NCBI GenBank assembly: GCA_947259975.1
Contig: CAMYOD010000074.1
Coordinates: 1 to 64,000 of the forward strand
Reading direction: 5' to 3'
Origin: an uncultured Gammaproteobacteria bacterium
GTDB taxonomy: Bacteria; Pseudomonadota; Gammaproteobacteria; HyVt-429
Length of the DNA stretch: 64,000 bases
Shown here: piece by piece, positions 25,513 to 34,510 of the stretch
How the letters are laid out: each line of letters starts with the position of its first letter
Position numbering within the stretch: the stretch's first letter is position 1
The notes under the pieces: model-generated
Told to the model about the DNA's origin: nothing
Seen by the model: the letters and a program-made list of their open reading frames with translations, nothing else
The model's database searches: none
Position numbers and translations under genes: made by a program

Positions 25513-26509
25513 TGGTGGGCGACGCCTCCATCCCGGCGGTTGCGGCGCGCGGTGCCGCGCGTCCGAACTTTCCCCACAAGTGCCACGTCAGACCGAGCAC
25601 CCCGGTCAGGGCCGTGACCAGTAACCACGGTAACAGCGGCACATAAACAATGCGGTACCCCATCCACATACGTGCTTCCTCGAACTGAATACTGCCGCCG
25701 GCGATCGCTATGCGCTCGCCGGGCGCGAGCACCCGCTCCGCACCGGCATGACGCACTCGAATTCGGCCCGGCGTGGTTTCGTCATCCAAGGTCCATGCAG
25801 TCCGCCGGGCATAGGCTTGCGGTGCCACCAACAATGATATGTCGAGGCTCGCGCCGTTTGGCATGATCCATTGGTTGTTCTGTTTCCAGTCATTTAACGG
25901 GTAGCTGGGAAAGTTGATGCTCCCGGTCAGCGCGACGCCGTTGCGGTCGCGCCAGGTGAGCAGGGCGGCATAGCCCTTGTTGGACGTCGTATAGAAACGA
26001 TAGCCGGCCGCGATGAGCGGTCGCTTATCGCCGACCTGAATCCGTTCTATCGCCCCCGGGGTCCGTGGAAGCCAAAGCGTGCTGGACGTACGCCCTCGCC
26101 GCAGGCCGTCGACATATTCAACACGCAGATCACCCTGGGTGAACTCTACCTGGTGAAGCTGTGTTCTGTGCCAGGGACCGCGGCGCAGGTGGCGCACCTG
26201 ATCCGCGGCAAACGCCGTGCCCGCGACGATTTCGACCGTACCCTCGAACGCGATCAACTTGTCGACGGCCGCGAGGCCGGCGATCAGCAGCAGGCAAATA
26301 TGAAACAGCAATAGCCCCGGCTGGTAGCGGAAACGCGGGTTGGTGACGATCGCCGCCAGCAAATTGAATGCGAGCAGGAGCAAGGGTGCAGCCACCCACC
26401 ACTGTGTATGCGAGATATCACCGCGGTAGACAATGACGCCCACCGCAAAGCCCACCATACCGGCGAGGGTAAGTTTCAGCGAGGCCAGGGATCGGAGAAA
26501 TCGGATCAT
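25505..26509 (-). CDS. resB: ResB-like cytochrome c biogenesis protein
   Basis: 334 residues from ATG 26509, which overlaps the stop of the 11-heme cytochrome (ATGA). Three N-terminal TM helices (about 10-90: LTLAGMVGFAVGVIVYRG, WWVAAPLLLLAFNLLAAIV, GLLLFHICLLLIAGLAAVD), a periplasmic domain (about 95-285) and a last TM (LLPWLLVTALTGVLGLTW) match the ResB/Ccs1 plan; it is shorter than many ResB proteins. Ccs1/ResB holds apocytochrome cysteines reduced and near the heme delivered by CcsA. Confidence 0.85.
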   Translation of the reverse strand: MIRFLRSLASLKLTLAGMVGFAVGVIVYRGDISHTQWWVAAPLLLLAFNLLAAIVTNPRFRYQPGLLLFHICLLLIAGLAAVDKLIAFEGTVEIVAGTAFAADQVRHLRRGPWHRTQLHQVEFTQGDLRVEYVDGLRRGRTSSTLWLPRTPGAIERIQVGDKRPLIAAGYRFYTTSNKGYAALLTWRDRNGVALTGSINFPSYPLNDWKQNNQWIMPNGASLDISLLVAPQAYARRTAWTLDDETTPGRIRVRHAGAERVLAPGERIAIAGGSIQFEEARMWMGYRIVYVPLLPWLLVTALTGVLGLTWHLWGKFGRAAPRAATAGMEASPTNA

Positions 26510-29037
26510 GGCGGCGTCTCGCACACGTCCTTCATCCAGTCTCGACCCTGACTCGGGTTGTTGCTGGCCGAACCGCAATGGGACTCCTGCCATTGGCCGC
26601 TCTGGGCGAAGGTCAGGACCTTGAGTTTGGCGTTCAGGTAGTAGGGCTCCTGGTTGTAGACTGCACCGCTGCCGCCGATCGGGATCTCCACCGGTACCGC
26701 GTTGCCGGCTTCCGGTCCGACGTCGTTGAGGTTGACCAGCAAGGCCTTGTTCTTGAAGCCGTGCGGCACGGCGGCATGACACCAGGTACAGCGCATCGCG
26801 CCAATGCGGTCGGCATGCACGGCGTGCAGATTCGGTTCGTCATTGTTACCGAAGCCACTGTTGTTACCATTGCCGTCCCGATCCACATAGGTCTGGTAGT
26901 CGTGGCACTTGAAGCACAGGCCGTTGTTGGGGTCCGCGGTATTGTCGGTGCGGTCGCTGTTGTGCCCGGTGCGGTCGTCCCACTGACCCTTGAGGATGAA
27001 ATCGTTGGTCGAGCCGTGTGGCCCCCAGGAGTTGCCGTTTTCGCCGCCCTGGGGCACCACCGTGTCGGCGTCGGTGTCGGAGCCGTGGCAATCGGAACAG
27101 TACATGGTCTGGGTGCCGACCGCGGAACTCCAGGGTGCCAGCCAGGCCCCGGCCGAGGCATTGCGGTCTCCCAGATCCCGATCGGTGGGCGCGATCACCG
27201 GATGCCAGGAGCGATGATTGAAATGGGGCTGGCCCTCGAAGGCGGCGCCCGCACCGGTGCCGGTCACACCCTGTACCTCACCTTGTTGCGAAACGGGCCC
27301 CTGAAATTCCATGGCCTGATTCGTATATTGGGTCAGCCCATTGGTGCCCAACGGGGTGCTGCCGCCGGCGGTGCCGACGCTGGGCCGGCCGCCGCTGGGA
27401 TAGGCGCCGGTATCGTCGAAACCGTAGTCGGAATGGCATTTCAGACAGATCTGGTATTCACGGGTGACATGGCCGCTGGTGACATCGGTGGATGCGCCGT
27501 TACCCGCGTCGCCGCGTTTGATCAAGAAACTGGTGGGCAGACTCAGGAAACTTTCGCTGCCGTAGACCGGTTCGACGCCCCAGGTACCACGCAGCACACC
27601 GGAGGCGAGGTTCGAGTGCGCCGCCGCGTGATCGTGGGTGCCGGCCGGATCCGGGCTGGCCGCATTGCCGTTGAATAGACGATTTCTGGTGACCCGATGC
27701 GGATTGTGGCAGTCGGTGCATTCCGCATGACGATTGGCCAGGTTGCCCGTGCCACCCTTGCCCAGGAGCGCATCGTCCTCGATGAAGTCCTTGCCCCGCT
27801 GAGTACCCTCATTGATGTCGGTTCCGGTGCCGATGTCATGGCGTTCCTCCCCCGCGGCCTGATCCACATTGGACACCGGCATGTGGCGGGGCAGGGCGAA
27901 GTCGCTCTCGATATCCGGGACCGCGGTGTTGTTGGTCAGAATGCTGTCCGGGTCCGTGGTGTGACATTGATAACAGCTTTCTTCGATCGCCGACTGGCCG
28001 CCCCGTTTGGGCTCGTTGATGTCATCCGTGCCTTCGCGCACCAGCCGACGGGTGCCCTGCACCGCGTGGGTGTCGTGGCAGTTAAGACAGGCCGCCTGCC
28101 ACACGCGGACCCCTGACGTAAAGTCGCGCAGATCGGCGGCGGCTGTTTTGTACTGCTCGTCGGCAATCTGCGGATTCGCATGCGCGGACAGCGCCCAGGT
28201 CTGACCCTTGTCGTGGCAGGCGATGCAGATGATGTCGTTGTTGGGGTCGAAGGCGCCGCCCGCGGGTGGTCCCTGTTGTAAGCGGTGCGCGCGCAGAAAC
28301 TTGATGTCCGCGCCGGTGGTATCGTAGAGATGGGGGTCATGGCAGGTACCACACTGGATTTGACCCTCGGCGGTGGCGCCGGTCGCCTCCAGCGGCAATA
28401 GCGGCTTGTGCGCCGGCGTGCGTATAGCCACGGTTTCACCGGTGCCCGCGGGAATCATTTGATTGCTGTCCGGGGTGTGCAGTTCGCCGTCTGCGTCCGC
28501 CAAGGCGGTATCGTAGGTTAACGAGATCGGATGATCGTTGCGCAGGTCCACGCCGAGGTCACGGGTGAATCCGCTTGCCGCGGTATGCGGTCCACCCGGC
28601 ATGCTCCCGTCCGGATCGGTGCCGACCATGGGGACGTTCACGTCCACGGCCCCGTTGAGCACGTTGACCGCCCCCAGGGCCAGCGTGCCGTCGTGACAGG
28701 ACAGGCAGAGCTTGGAACTGCCCGCCGGTTCAGCCAGGGTGGTGCCGAGTATCGCCTCCGCATCGAGCGAGCTGGAACTGTAGACGTTGGGCGTGTAGGT
28801 CGCGCCCGACAGCTTGCGGTTCCACAGCGGTGAGCCGGGAAACTTCTCCGCGCCATGCGGCGTATGGCAGAACACGCAGATCTGGGACTCGGACTGGGCC
28901 TTCACCTCGCCGGGACCGCTGACGGACAGATTGTGCTTGGTTTGCGCGACGTCGGGTTCGACCACCGCGCCCGCCATGGTGCCGCTAATAATAAGTATGA
29001 GTGCCGCGGCGGTTGATCGAAGGTGGGGTGCACGCAC
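26506..29037 (-). CDS. undecaheme c-type cytochrome
   Basis: 843 residues with a signal peptide (about 10-26) and eleven CXXCH motifs: CVFCH, CLSCH, CGTCH, CIACH, CLNCH, CYQCH, CTDCH, CLKCH, CSDCH, CFKCH, CTWCH. The first 200 residues (CHTPHG, PLWNRK, CLSCHDGTLA, NDHPIS) match the tetraheme protein encoded at 37966-38790, so the two are paralogues of the paired-CXXCH type. It has no lipobox or C-terminal anchor and should be periplasmic or secreted. It is the largest electron carrier of the locus and directly precedes resB. A terminal reductase, surface conduit or storage role is possible; no catalytic motif settles it. Confidence 0.9.
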   Translation of the reverse strand: MRAPHLRSTAAALILIISGTMAGAVVEPDVAQTKHNLSVSGPGEVKAQSESQICVFCHTPHGAEKFPGSPLWNRKLSGATYTPNVYSSSSLDAEAILGTTLAEPAGSSKLCLSCHDGTLALGAVNVLNGAVDVNVPMVGTDPDGSMPGGPHTAASGFTRDLGVDLRNDHPISLTYDTALADADGELHTPDSNQMIPAGTGETVAIRTPAHKPLLPLEATGATAEGQIQCGTCHDPHLYDTTGADIKFLRAHRLQQGPPAGGAFDPNNDIICIACHDKGQTWALSAHANPQIADEQYKTAAADLRDFTSGVRVWQAACLNCHDTHAVQGTRRLVREGTDDINEPKRGGQSAIEESCYQCHTTDPDSILTNNTAVPDIESDFALPRHMPVSNVDQAAGEERHDIGTGTDINEGTQRGKDFIEDDALLGKGGTGNLANRHAECTDCHNPHRVTRNRLFNGNAASPDPAGTHDHAAAHSNLASGVLRGTWGVEPVYGSESFLSLPTSFLIKRGDAGNGASTDVTSGHVTREYQICLKCHSDYGFDDTGAYPSGGRPSVGTAGGSTPLGTNGLTQYTNQAMEFQGPVSQQGEVQGVTGTGAGAAFEGQPHFNHRSWHPVIAPTDRDLGDRNASAGAWLAPWSSAVGTQTMYCSDCHGSDTDADTVVPQGGENGNSWGPHGSTNDFILKGQWDDRTGHNSDRTDNTADPNNGLCFKCHDYQTYVDRDGNGNNSGFGNNDEPNLHAVHADRIGAMRCTWCHAAVPHGFKNKALLVNLNDVGPEAGNAVPVEIPIGGSGAVYNQEPYYLNAKLKVLTFAQSGQWQESHCGSASNNPSQGRDWMKDVCETPP

Positions 29038-29040
29038 GGC

Positions 29041-30093
29041 TCAGCCCCCTAGATACTGCAGGATCACGACGCGGCCGTTGAACATGTCGGCCACGTACAG
29101 GCGATTTTGGTCGTCGCGCCAGACGCCGCTGGGCAGAAAAAACTGCCCGGTGCCCTGGCCGGTGCCGCCGATGGGGAGCAGCAGTTCACCGTTTTCGCTG
29201 AAGATCAGCAGGTGGTCGTAGTAGGATTCGATCACGTAGACATTGCCGTCGTCATCCGCGGTAATGCCTTTGGGTCGAATCAGGTTGCCCACGTAGAGTC
29301 CGCGCTTGCCGATCACCCGTAGCGGCTCGCCGGTGAGCGAAAGCACCTGCACTCGCGCATTCAGCGTGTCGCTGACGTACAGTTTGCCCGCGACCACGGC
29401 GATGTGCGAGGGCGCATTGAATTCGCCCATGCCGGTCCCGCGACGTCCGATGGTCCGCGCGAGCGAGCCGTCGGCATTGAACATTTTGATGTCGTGTCCC
29501 TGGGTGTCGGCGACATAGGTGCGGCCGGTCGCCGTATCATGCGCCACGCCGGTAGGGCGACCCAGCAGACCTTCGCCGAGGACGCCGACGGGTTCGCCGT
29601 CGGCATCGAGACGATACACCGCCCGCAGTTCGGCATCGGCCACCAGCACCTGCCCGGCGCCGCTGATTGCGATGCCGGCTGGCGCGACGAAAGGAATCAG
29701 CGATGTCGCATTGCTCCACAGTTGCAGGCGGCCGGCGGCCCGGTCGAAGACCCATACCGCCTGACGGCTCGCATCCGCTACGTAAATACGCCCGTCGTCC
29801 CCGACTGCGCCCATGGTCGGGCGTTGCAGTACCTGAGGTTTGCGCGTGCCCTGACCGAGACCGACGACCCAGCGCAGGAACTTGCTCAATCCGTCCTGAT
29901 CGGGGGCCGTGTCGGGGCGGAAGTTCTCTTCGCCGGTCAGTTTGCCGGCGTACATCAGGCGTGGAACCTCGGGCAGGGGCGGCCAGACCGTGGCCGGCTG
30001 ATCATCACCGTTTAGCGTGAACTGCATGGCAGTCGGTGTCGACGCGCAACCGGGCACGAATATGATGATGAAAATGACGGTTAGGGTTCGCAT
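29041..30093 (-). CDS. NHL-repeat beta-propeller lipoprotein
   Basis: 350 residues. The lipobox FVPGC puts the lipidated Cys at about 16. Five to six NHL repeats follow (GVAHDTATGRTYVADTQGHDIKMF, PSHIAVVAGKLYVSDTLNARVQVL, PKGITADDDGNVYVIESYYDHLLIF, PSGVWRDDQNRLYVADMFNGRVVIL). There is no catalytic motif. NHL propellers beside multiheme cytochromes recur in metal-reducing bacteria, where they are thought to scaffold cytochromes. It overlaps the next upstream propeller gene by 13 bp. Confidence 0.85.
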   Translation of the reverse strand: MRTLTVIFIIIFVPGCASTPTAMQFTLNGDDQPATVWPPLPEVPRLMYAGKLTGEENFRPDTAPDQDGLSKFLRWVVGLGQGTRKPQVLQRPTMGAVGDDGRIYVADASRQAVWVFDRAAGRLQLWSNATSLIPFVAPAGIAISGAGQVLVADAELRAVYRLDADGEPVGVLGEGLLGRPTGVAHDTATGRTYVADTQGHDIKMFNADGSLARTIGRRGTGMGEFNAPSHIAVVAGKLYVSDTLNARVQVLSLTGEPLRVIGKRGLYVGNLIRPKGITADDDGNVYVIESYYDHLLIFSENGELLLPIGGTGQGTGQFFLPSGVWRDDQNRLYVADMFNGRVVILQYLGG

Positions 30094-31097
30094 GGGGGCG
30101 CTATTTCGAACGAGTGCAAGCGTGCGTCGAGCGCATCGGCGACGTACAACAAAACCCCATCCGTCCAGAGGTCGGCGAGATCGCCGAAGCGAACGGTTTG
30201 GCCGCCAACCTCCCGCGCCGGGCCAAGATATTCGTCGCGGTAGAACAATTCAATCTGACCATCGAATTCATCACCGACGAGCATGCGTCCGAACACATCC
30301 ACGGCCAGCGCGCCCGGCATATCCATCGCCTCGTGACGGAACCCGTGGCTGCCGGCACCACCGTGCAACCGGAAAAGGGCCGGGGCGCTACGATCTATGA
30401 TAACGATACTATCATTATGTCGCGCCATGGCGGTGACATCGTAGTTGCGGTTTGATGCGCCCTGAGGCGTGTTTAGTGCGCCCATGTAGCCGCCCAGGTC
30501 GTTGAAACCCAGAATCAGTCCACTCAATGCGTCCGCGATCGCAACCGTTCCGCCGGCCTCGTCGGCAAGTACGGCGCGTGGCCGGTGCAGTACGCGGCGG
30601 TCCTGAATCGTGGTTTCCAGGCGGCCGTCGCGTGTATAGACGTGTACCGCGCCGCGTTCGGCGAAGGCGGCGTAGAGTCGCAGGTCCCGCGACAGGTACA
30701 AGTCGGCGACTCGTGCCCGGTCTTCCAGTATCACGAATGCGGACGCATGTCCGGTGTCCCGGTCCAGGCGCGCAATCATATTCAGGTCGGCGTCGGCAAC
30801 AAAAATATCCGGCCCGCGGGCGGTCACCGCCACGGGCCGACGCAACACGATCCGGCGACGATCCGCGCCGGGCGTCGGCAGATCGATCCCGGGAAAACCA
30901 CCGTCGTAGGTGCGCAGCCGCCGCAGGATTGCGGGGTCCGTAATGTCGCGGCAGGCGGACGCGCCGGGCCGTTGATCCATGGCGGTCGCGACCGTGAGCG
31001 GCGCCGGTCCGCACGCACACAGAATGGGTAGGCAGCACAGAGACGCCAGCCAGTGGCCGCATCGATTATGCTTTCCGGTGGTGTTGTTGCCCTGCAT
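30081..31097 (-). CDS. divergent NHL-like beta-propeller lipoprotein
   Basis: 338 residues from ATG 31097. A hydrophobic N-terminus ends in LPILCAC, a plausible lipobox. Blades are recognisable (GPDIFVADADLNMIARLD, RPRAVLADEAGGTVAIADALSGLILGF, PGALAVDVFGRMLVGDEFDGQIELF, DLADLWTDGVLLYVADALDARLHSF) but weaker than in the downstream NHL protein. An N-terminal Cys (SACRDITD) and a C-terminal one (PPCEP) may form a disulfide closing the propeller. Envelope scaffold role by context. Confidence 0.75.
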   Translation of the reverse strand: MQGNNTTGKHNRCGHWLASLCCLPILCACGPAPLTVATAMDQRPGASACRDITDPAILRRLRTYDGGFPGIDLPTPGADRRRIVLRRPVAVTARGPDIFVADADLNMIARLDRDTGHASAFVILEDRARVADLYLSRDLRLYAAFAERGAVHVYTRDGRLETTIQDRRVLHRPRAVLADEAGGTVAIADALSGLILGFNDLGGYMGALNTPQGASNRNYDVTAMARHNDSIVIIDRSAPALFRLHGGAGSHGFRHEAMDMPGALAVDVFGRMLVGDEFDGQIELFYRDEYLGPAREVGGQTVRFGDLADLWTDGVLLYVADALDARLHSFEIAPPCEP

Positions 31098-31117
31098 CGT
31101 TCTGCGTACGTTCGGAA

Positions 31118-31522
31118 CTACCAGCGCCCGGGTCCGAGCGTTTGGTGGCCGCCGTAGATGCCGCTGCGCAGCCCCGGCCGGCCGGAATGGCACAAATCAC
31201 AATTGTCCACGCCCCAGGCGATTTCGTCGTTGTGGCACATGCCGCAAAACTTGCCCTGCGTGATTTCGTCCATGGTAACGTCATTGGCGCCGGCGCGCAT
31301 TTCGAAGCCGAGTTCGGAGTGGCAGACCTTGCAACGAAAGCGAATGCGATGGAACCAGTGCGGAAACACCACCGGCCGCATGCCTTCGCGTTCCGCGCGC
31401 TTGTTCAAAACCACATCCGCATACTCCGCGCCGAGATCGTCGGCCATAACCGCTACGAGTACAAGGGCGACGAATGCGCTCCATCGCCCGCGCCGCGCCG
31501 GCCTAGCGGACACTCGCGGCAT
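31118..31522 (-). CDS. triheme c7-type cytochrome, copy A'
   Basis: 134 residues with an N-terminal signal segment (SAFVALVLVAVMADDLGA). Three CXXCH motifs (CKVCH, CGMCH, CDLCH). The family phrase FPHWFHRIRFRCKVCH supplies the distal His ligands. Closely related to the 149-residue protein at 34507-34956, sharing the VVFPHWFHRIR, GKFCGMCHN and VDNCDLCHSGRPG segments. It overlaps the upstream gene by 20 bp. Likely a small periplasmic shuttle; last of the mirrored A-B-C-C'-B'-A' block. Confidence 0.88.
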   Translation of the reverse strand: MPRVSARPARRGRWSAFVALVLVAVMADDLGAEYADVVLNKRAEREGMRPVVFPHWFHRIRFRCKVCHSELGFEMRAGANDVTMDEITQGKFCGMCHNDEIAWGVDNCDLCHSGRPGLRSGIYGGHQTLGPGRW

Positions 31523-32063
31523 TGCCGGCCTCGGTCGCAGGTACGCTGTGACAACGCCCGCATTCGGTCAAGGGAAAGGCGACCGCACCATGACACTGGC
31601 CGCAATACTGCCCGTTCAGGATTGCCAGCATGGTCATGGGCGTCGCGCCGGTCTTGGACTTGAAGATGCGCTCGTGACAGTTTGAGCAGTCCAGCCATTC
31701 CGTGTGCGGCTTGTGCGGGAATAACACATAGGGCAGGTCGCCGGTATTGCGCATCAGAATATTCGTATCCAGTTGCCGAATCCTGGTATCCGGTGCCAGG
31801 CTGGCGCGCGGATTGATATAACCGTCCTCCAGCGCCTTGCGCCAGCGCACCTTGTTACCGGTGACATCCGGCGGCAGGATTCCAAGGGCCTCGGCGGGTT
31901 GCTGCAGAATGCCGATCGCCGGGCCGGCAGGATCGTGGATGCCATCCTCCAGCAGGGATTTCCATTCCCCCGCGTGGGTCCAGGCCGTGCACAAGGTCAG
32001 CGTCAACGTCAGCAGGATGCGCCGGACTGATATGTTTAGTACATCACAAGCGCCGTATGTCAT
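31503..32063 (-). CDS. triheme c-type cytochrome, copy B'
   Basis: 186 residues from ATG 32063, with a signal peptide (RRILLTLTLTLCTAWTHA). Three CXXCH motifs lie in the C-terminal half (CSNCH, CGQCH, CGRCH), preceded by FPHKPHTEWLDC, which gives axial His residues. The N-terminal half (LLEDGIHDP, ILQQPAEALGILP, RWRKALEDG) carries no heme and is shared with the B copy at 33881. It starts 8 bp after the helical C' gene stop. Electron shuttle or conduit subunit by context. Confidence 0.88.
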   Translation of the reverse strand: MTYGACDVLNISVRRILLTLTLTLCTAWTHAGEWKSLLEDGIHDPAGPAIGILQQPAEALGILPPDVTGNKVRWRKALEDGYINPRASLAPDTRIRQLDTNILMRNTGDLPYVLFPHKPHTEWLDCSNCHERIFKSKTGATPMTMLAILNGQYCGQCHGAVAFPLTECGRCHSVPATEAGNAASVR

Positions 32064-32070
32064 GCGGTGA

Positions 32071-32961
32071 CTACCCCGGGATATATATGCCGGCGGCACG
32101 AATCGCGCGCACCAGTTGGCCGGTGGAGGCCTCGAGTTTTTCGATTGCCCGCTCGAATTCTCCCTTTCCGGCCATCCGCTCAGCGGCTGCGCGCAGGGCG
32201 TCAGCCTTGGCAATGAAGTCGCCGGCGTCGGGCGCGGCGCCAGGCGCGGGTTTCGCGCCGATCAATACCTTGATCAACATCCGGTGGGTATCGTTACGAT
32301 CGATTTCGTACCGGTACTCGTCTGCCGCATCGGCGAATTCGAGTCTGCGCACCAGCGTATCGCCTGACCGCTGGTTCTCGATGGCGGCCTTGGTCTTGAC
32401 GTAGGCCTCATCGAGCGCGCCGCGCGCCGCTTCGATATTCCCCTGCGTCTCGAGATCATGGGCCCGGGCGCGCAGCTGGGCGACTTGTTGCCCCAGCGCC
32501 GCGTCCTTGGCGAGGGACTTCTCCTTGCGGATGCGCTGGTAAGCCGTCAAGAGCGCTTCCAGGCTCTCGTCGCGACGCCGAAGATCCTGCCGTTGCTTGT
32601 CCTGTGACACCGCGGCGCCGTCCGCTTCGCGGGCGGCGCGAAACATGAGTTGTGTCGCCACATTCAGATGCTTTTCCGCCGCGGCCATGTCGCCTTGTTG
32701 GTAGGCTGTTCGCGCCTGTTTGTGGGCCGCCACCGCTTGTGCGTGCAGGTCGCGCGCCGAGTCATTGCCGCTGCCGTTGATGATGCGGGCGGCGGACGAG
32801 TGTTGCAGGAGCCGGGCGACCGACTCGACGCGGGTCGCGACCCCGTTACCGGCGCCGGTATCCGCGGTAACGGCGGTACCGGATACCGCGCACAACGTCA
32901 GCACCAACAAGGAGTTTCGAATCAGTGTTCGATTGAAGGTTCGGTACCGTTTCGTGCGCAT
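32071..32961 (-). CDS. exported helical protein, copy C'
   Basis: 296 residues with a signal peptide (about 14-33). The body is almost wholly alpha-helical and charged, with Ala-rich TPR-like helices (HAQAVAAHKQARTAYQQGDMAAAEKHLNVA; ALGQQVAQLRARAHDLETQGNIEAARGALDEAY). The last 110 residues (LVRRLEFADAADEYRYEIDRND, then FERAIEKLEASTGQLVRAIRAAG) are clearly homologous to the C protein at 32967. No cofactor motif. I do not recognise the family. Its fixed place next to B-type cytochromes suggests a periplasmic binding or assembly partner. Confidence 0.7.
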   Translation of the reverse strand: MRTKRYRTFNRTLIRNSLLVLTLCAVSGTAVTADTGAGNGVATRVESVARLLQHSSAARIINGSGNDSARDLHAQAVAAHKQARTAYQQGDMAAAEKHLNVATQLMFRAAREADGAAVSQDKQRQDLRRRDESLEALLTAYQRIRKEKSLAKDAALGQQVAQLRARAHDLETQGNIEAARGALDEAYVKTKAAIENQRSGDTLVRRLEFADAADEYRYEIDRNDTHRMLIKVLIGAKPAPGAAPDAGDFIAKADALRAAAERMAGKGEFERAIEKLEASTGQLVRAIRAAGIYIPG

Positions 32962-32966
32962 ACGTC

Positions 32967-33884
32967 CTACCTTGTATCGTCGATGACCAGCATGCCGCGC
33001 TGCCGTAGTCGATGTATCAGTTGTTGGGTCGCCGTCTCCAGATGCCGGATGGCATCGCGATGACGTCCGAGTTTTGCCAGGGCCTGCGCCTGACTCCGGT
33101 ATTCGTCGTTCCGCGTGATGAGTGTGTCCGGTGCTGCTCCGGATGACTGCGCGCCGGCAGTGTCGGGAAAGACCCAGACGAGTTTGGCGTAACTGTCGTT
33201 ACGCTGAAGTTCGTAGGCGAATTCCTCGCTGTCGTCACGAAAGTCCAGTCGGTGCACGACGGTTTCCTTGTCCCGCACTTCGAGCAACGCCGCTTCCAGC
33301 TGTCGAACCGCCTGTTGTAACAGTTCGTTCGCCTTTAGCCACTGACTCTGTGAGGCATACGCCCTTGCCGCCCGCCGCAGGCGGTCGAGTTCCGCAGTGT
33401 CCACCAGCCGATAGGCGGAGGCGCCTTCCGTGGTGACGATGTGTTTCAACACGGATGCATAACTTTTGACGCGCTCTTCGAGTACCGGGTATTCCTCCGC
33501 GGCGATCGCCAGGTTGCGGGACGCGTCGACGGTGCGGGTTGCCGCGCTGTGGATGTGCCCCAATGCGTCCGCCAGCAGTGTCTGCGCCTCGGAGTACAAC
33601 CCCTGCGATAACGCCGTGCTGGCGCGCTCGTGAACTTCATGGGCCATCCGCCAGTGCTCGTGGGCGATGCGGTCGGTGCTGGTGGCAACGCGCGCCTGGA
33701 CAGCGGAGTCCTCCAGCAGGGTCCGCACCAGCCGGGATTTGTGAACCAGCATTTCGTCGCGCGTCTGGCCGATGACCTCCGCCGGCTCCGCTCCGGTCTC
33801 CTGGGCGAGCACGAACGAGTGGCTGAGCATTCCCGACAGCAGGAGCAGCGCTACGAGACCGGCGTGGGACTGGATAGGGATCAT
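32967..33884 (-). CDS. exported helical protein, copy C
   Basis: 305 residues from ATG 33884, overlapping the stop of the B cytochrome (ATGA). Signal peptide about 9-27 (LVALLLLSGMLSHSFVLA). All-helical, with repeated Ala-rich helices (HEVHERASTALSQGLYSEAQTLLADALGHIHSAA) and the C-terminal block shared with C' (VVHRLDFRDDSEEFAYELQRNDSYAKLVWV; RDAIRHLETATQQLIHRLRQRG). Only 5 bp separate it from C', so the two paralogues are adjacent. The conserved EF/EY-AYE-RND segment may be the functional surface. Function unknown. Confidence 0.7.
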   Translation of the reverse strand: MIPIQSHAGLVALLLLSGMLSHSFVLAQETGAEPAEVIGQTRDEMLVHKSRLVRTLLEDSAVQARVATSTDRIAHEHWRMAHEVHERASTALSQGLYSEAQTLLADALGHIHSAATRTVDASRNLAIAAEEYPVLEERVKSYASVLKHIVTTEGASAYRLVDTAELDRLRRAARAYASQSQWLKANELLQQAVRQLEAALLEVRDKETVVHRLDFRDDSEEFAYELQRNDSYAKLVWVFPDTAGAQSSGAAPDTLITRNDEYRSQAQALAKLGRHRDAIRHLETATQQLIHRLRQRGMLVIDDTR

Positions 33885-34510
33885 GGCTTCGCGGCGGGCG
33901 CTGATGGAGGCGGTGCATTTTTCGCGGCGGTCTTCTCGCTCTTGGTACCGGAATGACATCGGCGACAGTCGGACACCGGAAATGCGACCTTGCCGTGGCA
34001 CACCCCGCACTTCTCGCCGAGAATGATCTGCGCCATGCTCATCTGATTGGCGCCCTTCTTGGGAATGAAAATGGCCGGATGACAATTGGCGCAGTCCAGC
34101 CACTCGGTGTGTTGTTTATGGGGGTAGACGACGTCCGGCATCGAACCCTTCACCTCGCGCACGATGTTGAGATCCATCAAAATCGGCTTGGCGTCCAGTT
34201 TGATCTTGTCATAACGCGGCGCGATTTTGCCGTCGTTCAGCGCCTTGGCCCAATCGATGTAATTACCGCCGCGGCCCTTGGGCAGACCGGCGAAGGCCTC
34301 GCGCGGCTTCTGCAGCAAGGCGGTACCCGCGTTCTTGGGGTCGTGTATGCCGTCCTGGGCCGGTGGCGGGTTACGCTTCGAGGCCGGCTTCATGAGTCGA
34401 TTGAAGGCATTGGGGTCTCCGGCATGCACGGACGGCAGGTCGAGCGCGCCCAGGACCGGAAGACTGCCCAGTAACAGGGAAAGTGCTATGCGGCGCGCGG
34501 TCGGGTTCAT
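33881..34510 (-). CDS. triheme c-type cytochrome, copy B
   Basis: 209 residues with a signal peptide (about 7-30). Heme motifs CANCH, CGVCH and CRRCH follow YPHKQHTEWLDC. The N-terminal half (QDGIHDPKNAG, LLQKPREAFAGLPKG, DWAKALNDG) matches copy B'. A Lys/Ala/Pro-rich tail ends the protein, unlike B'. ATGA overlaps link it to the A gene upstream and the C gene downstream, so the three should be made in balanced amounts. Confidence 0.88.
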   Translation of the reverse strand: MNPTARRIALSLLLGSLPVLGALDLPSVHAGDPNAFNRLMKPASKRNPPPAQDGIHDPKNAGTALLQKPREAFAGLPKGRGGNYIDWAKALNDGKIAPRYDKIKLDAKPILMDLNIVREVKGSMPDVVYPHKQHTEWLDCANCHPAIFIPKKGANQMSMAQIILGEKCGVCHGKVAFPVSDCRRCHSGTKSEKTAAKNAPPPSAPAAKP

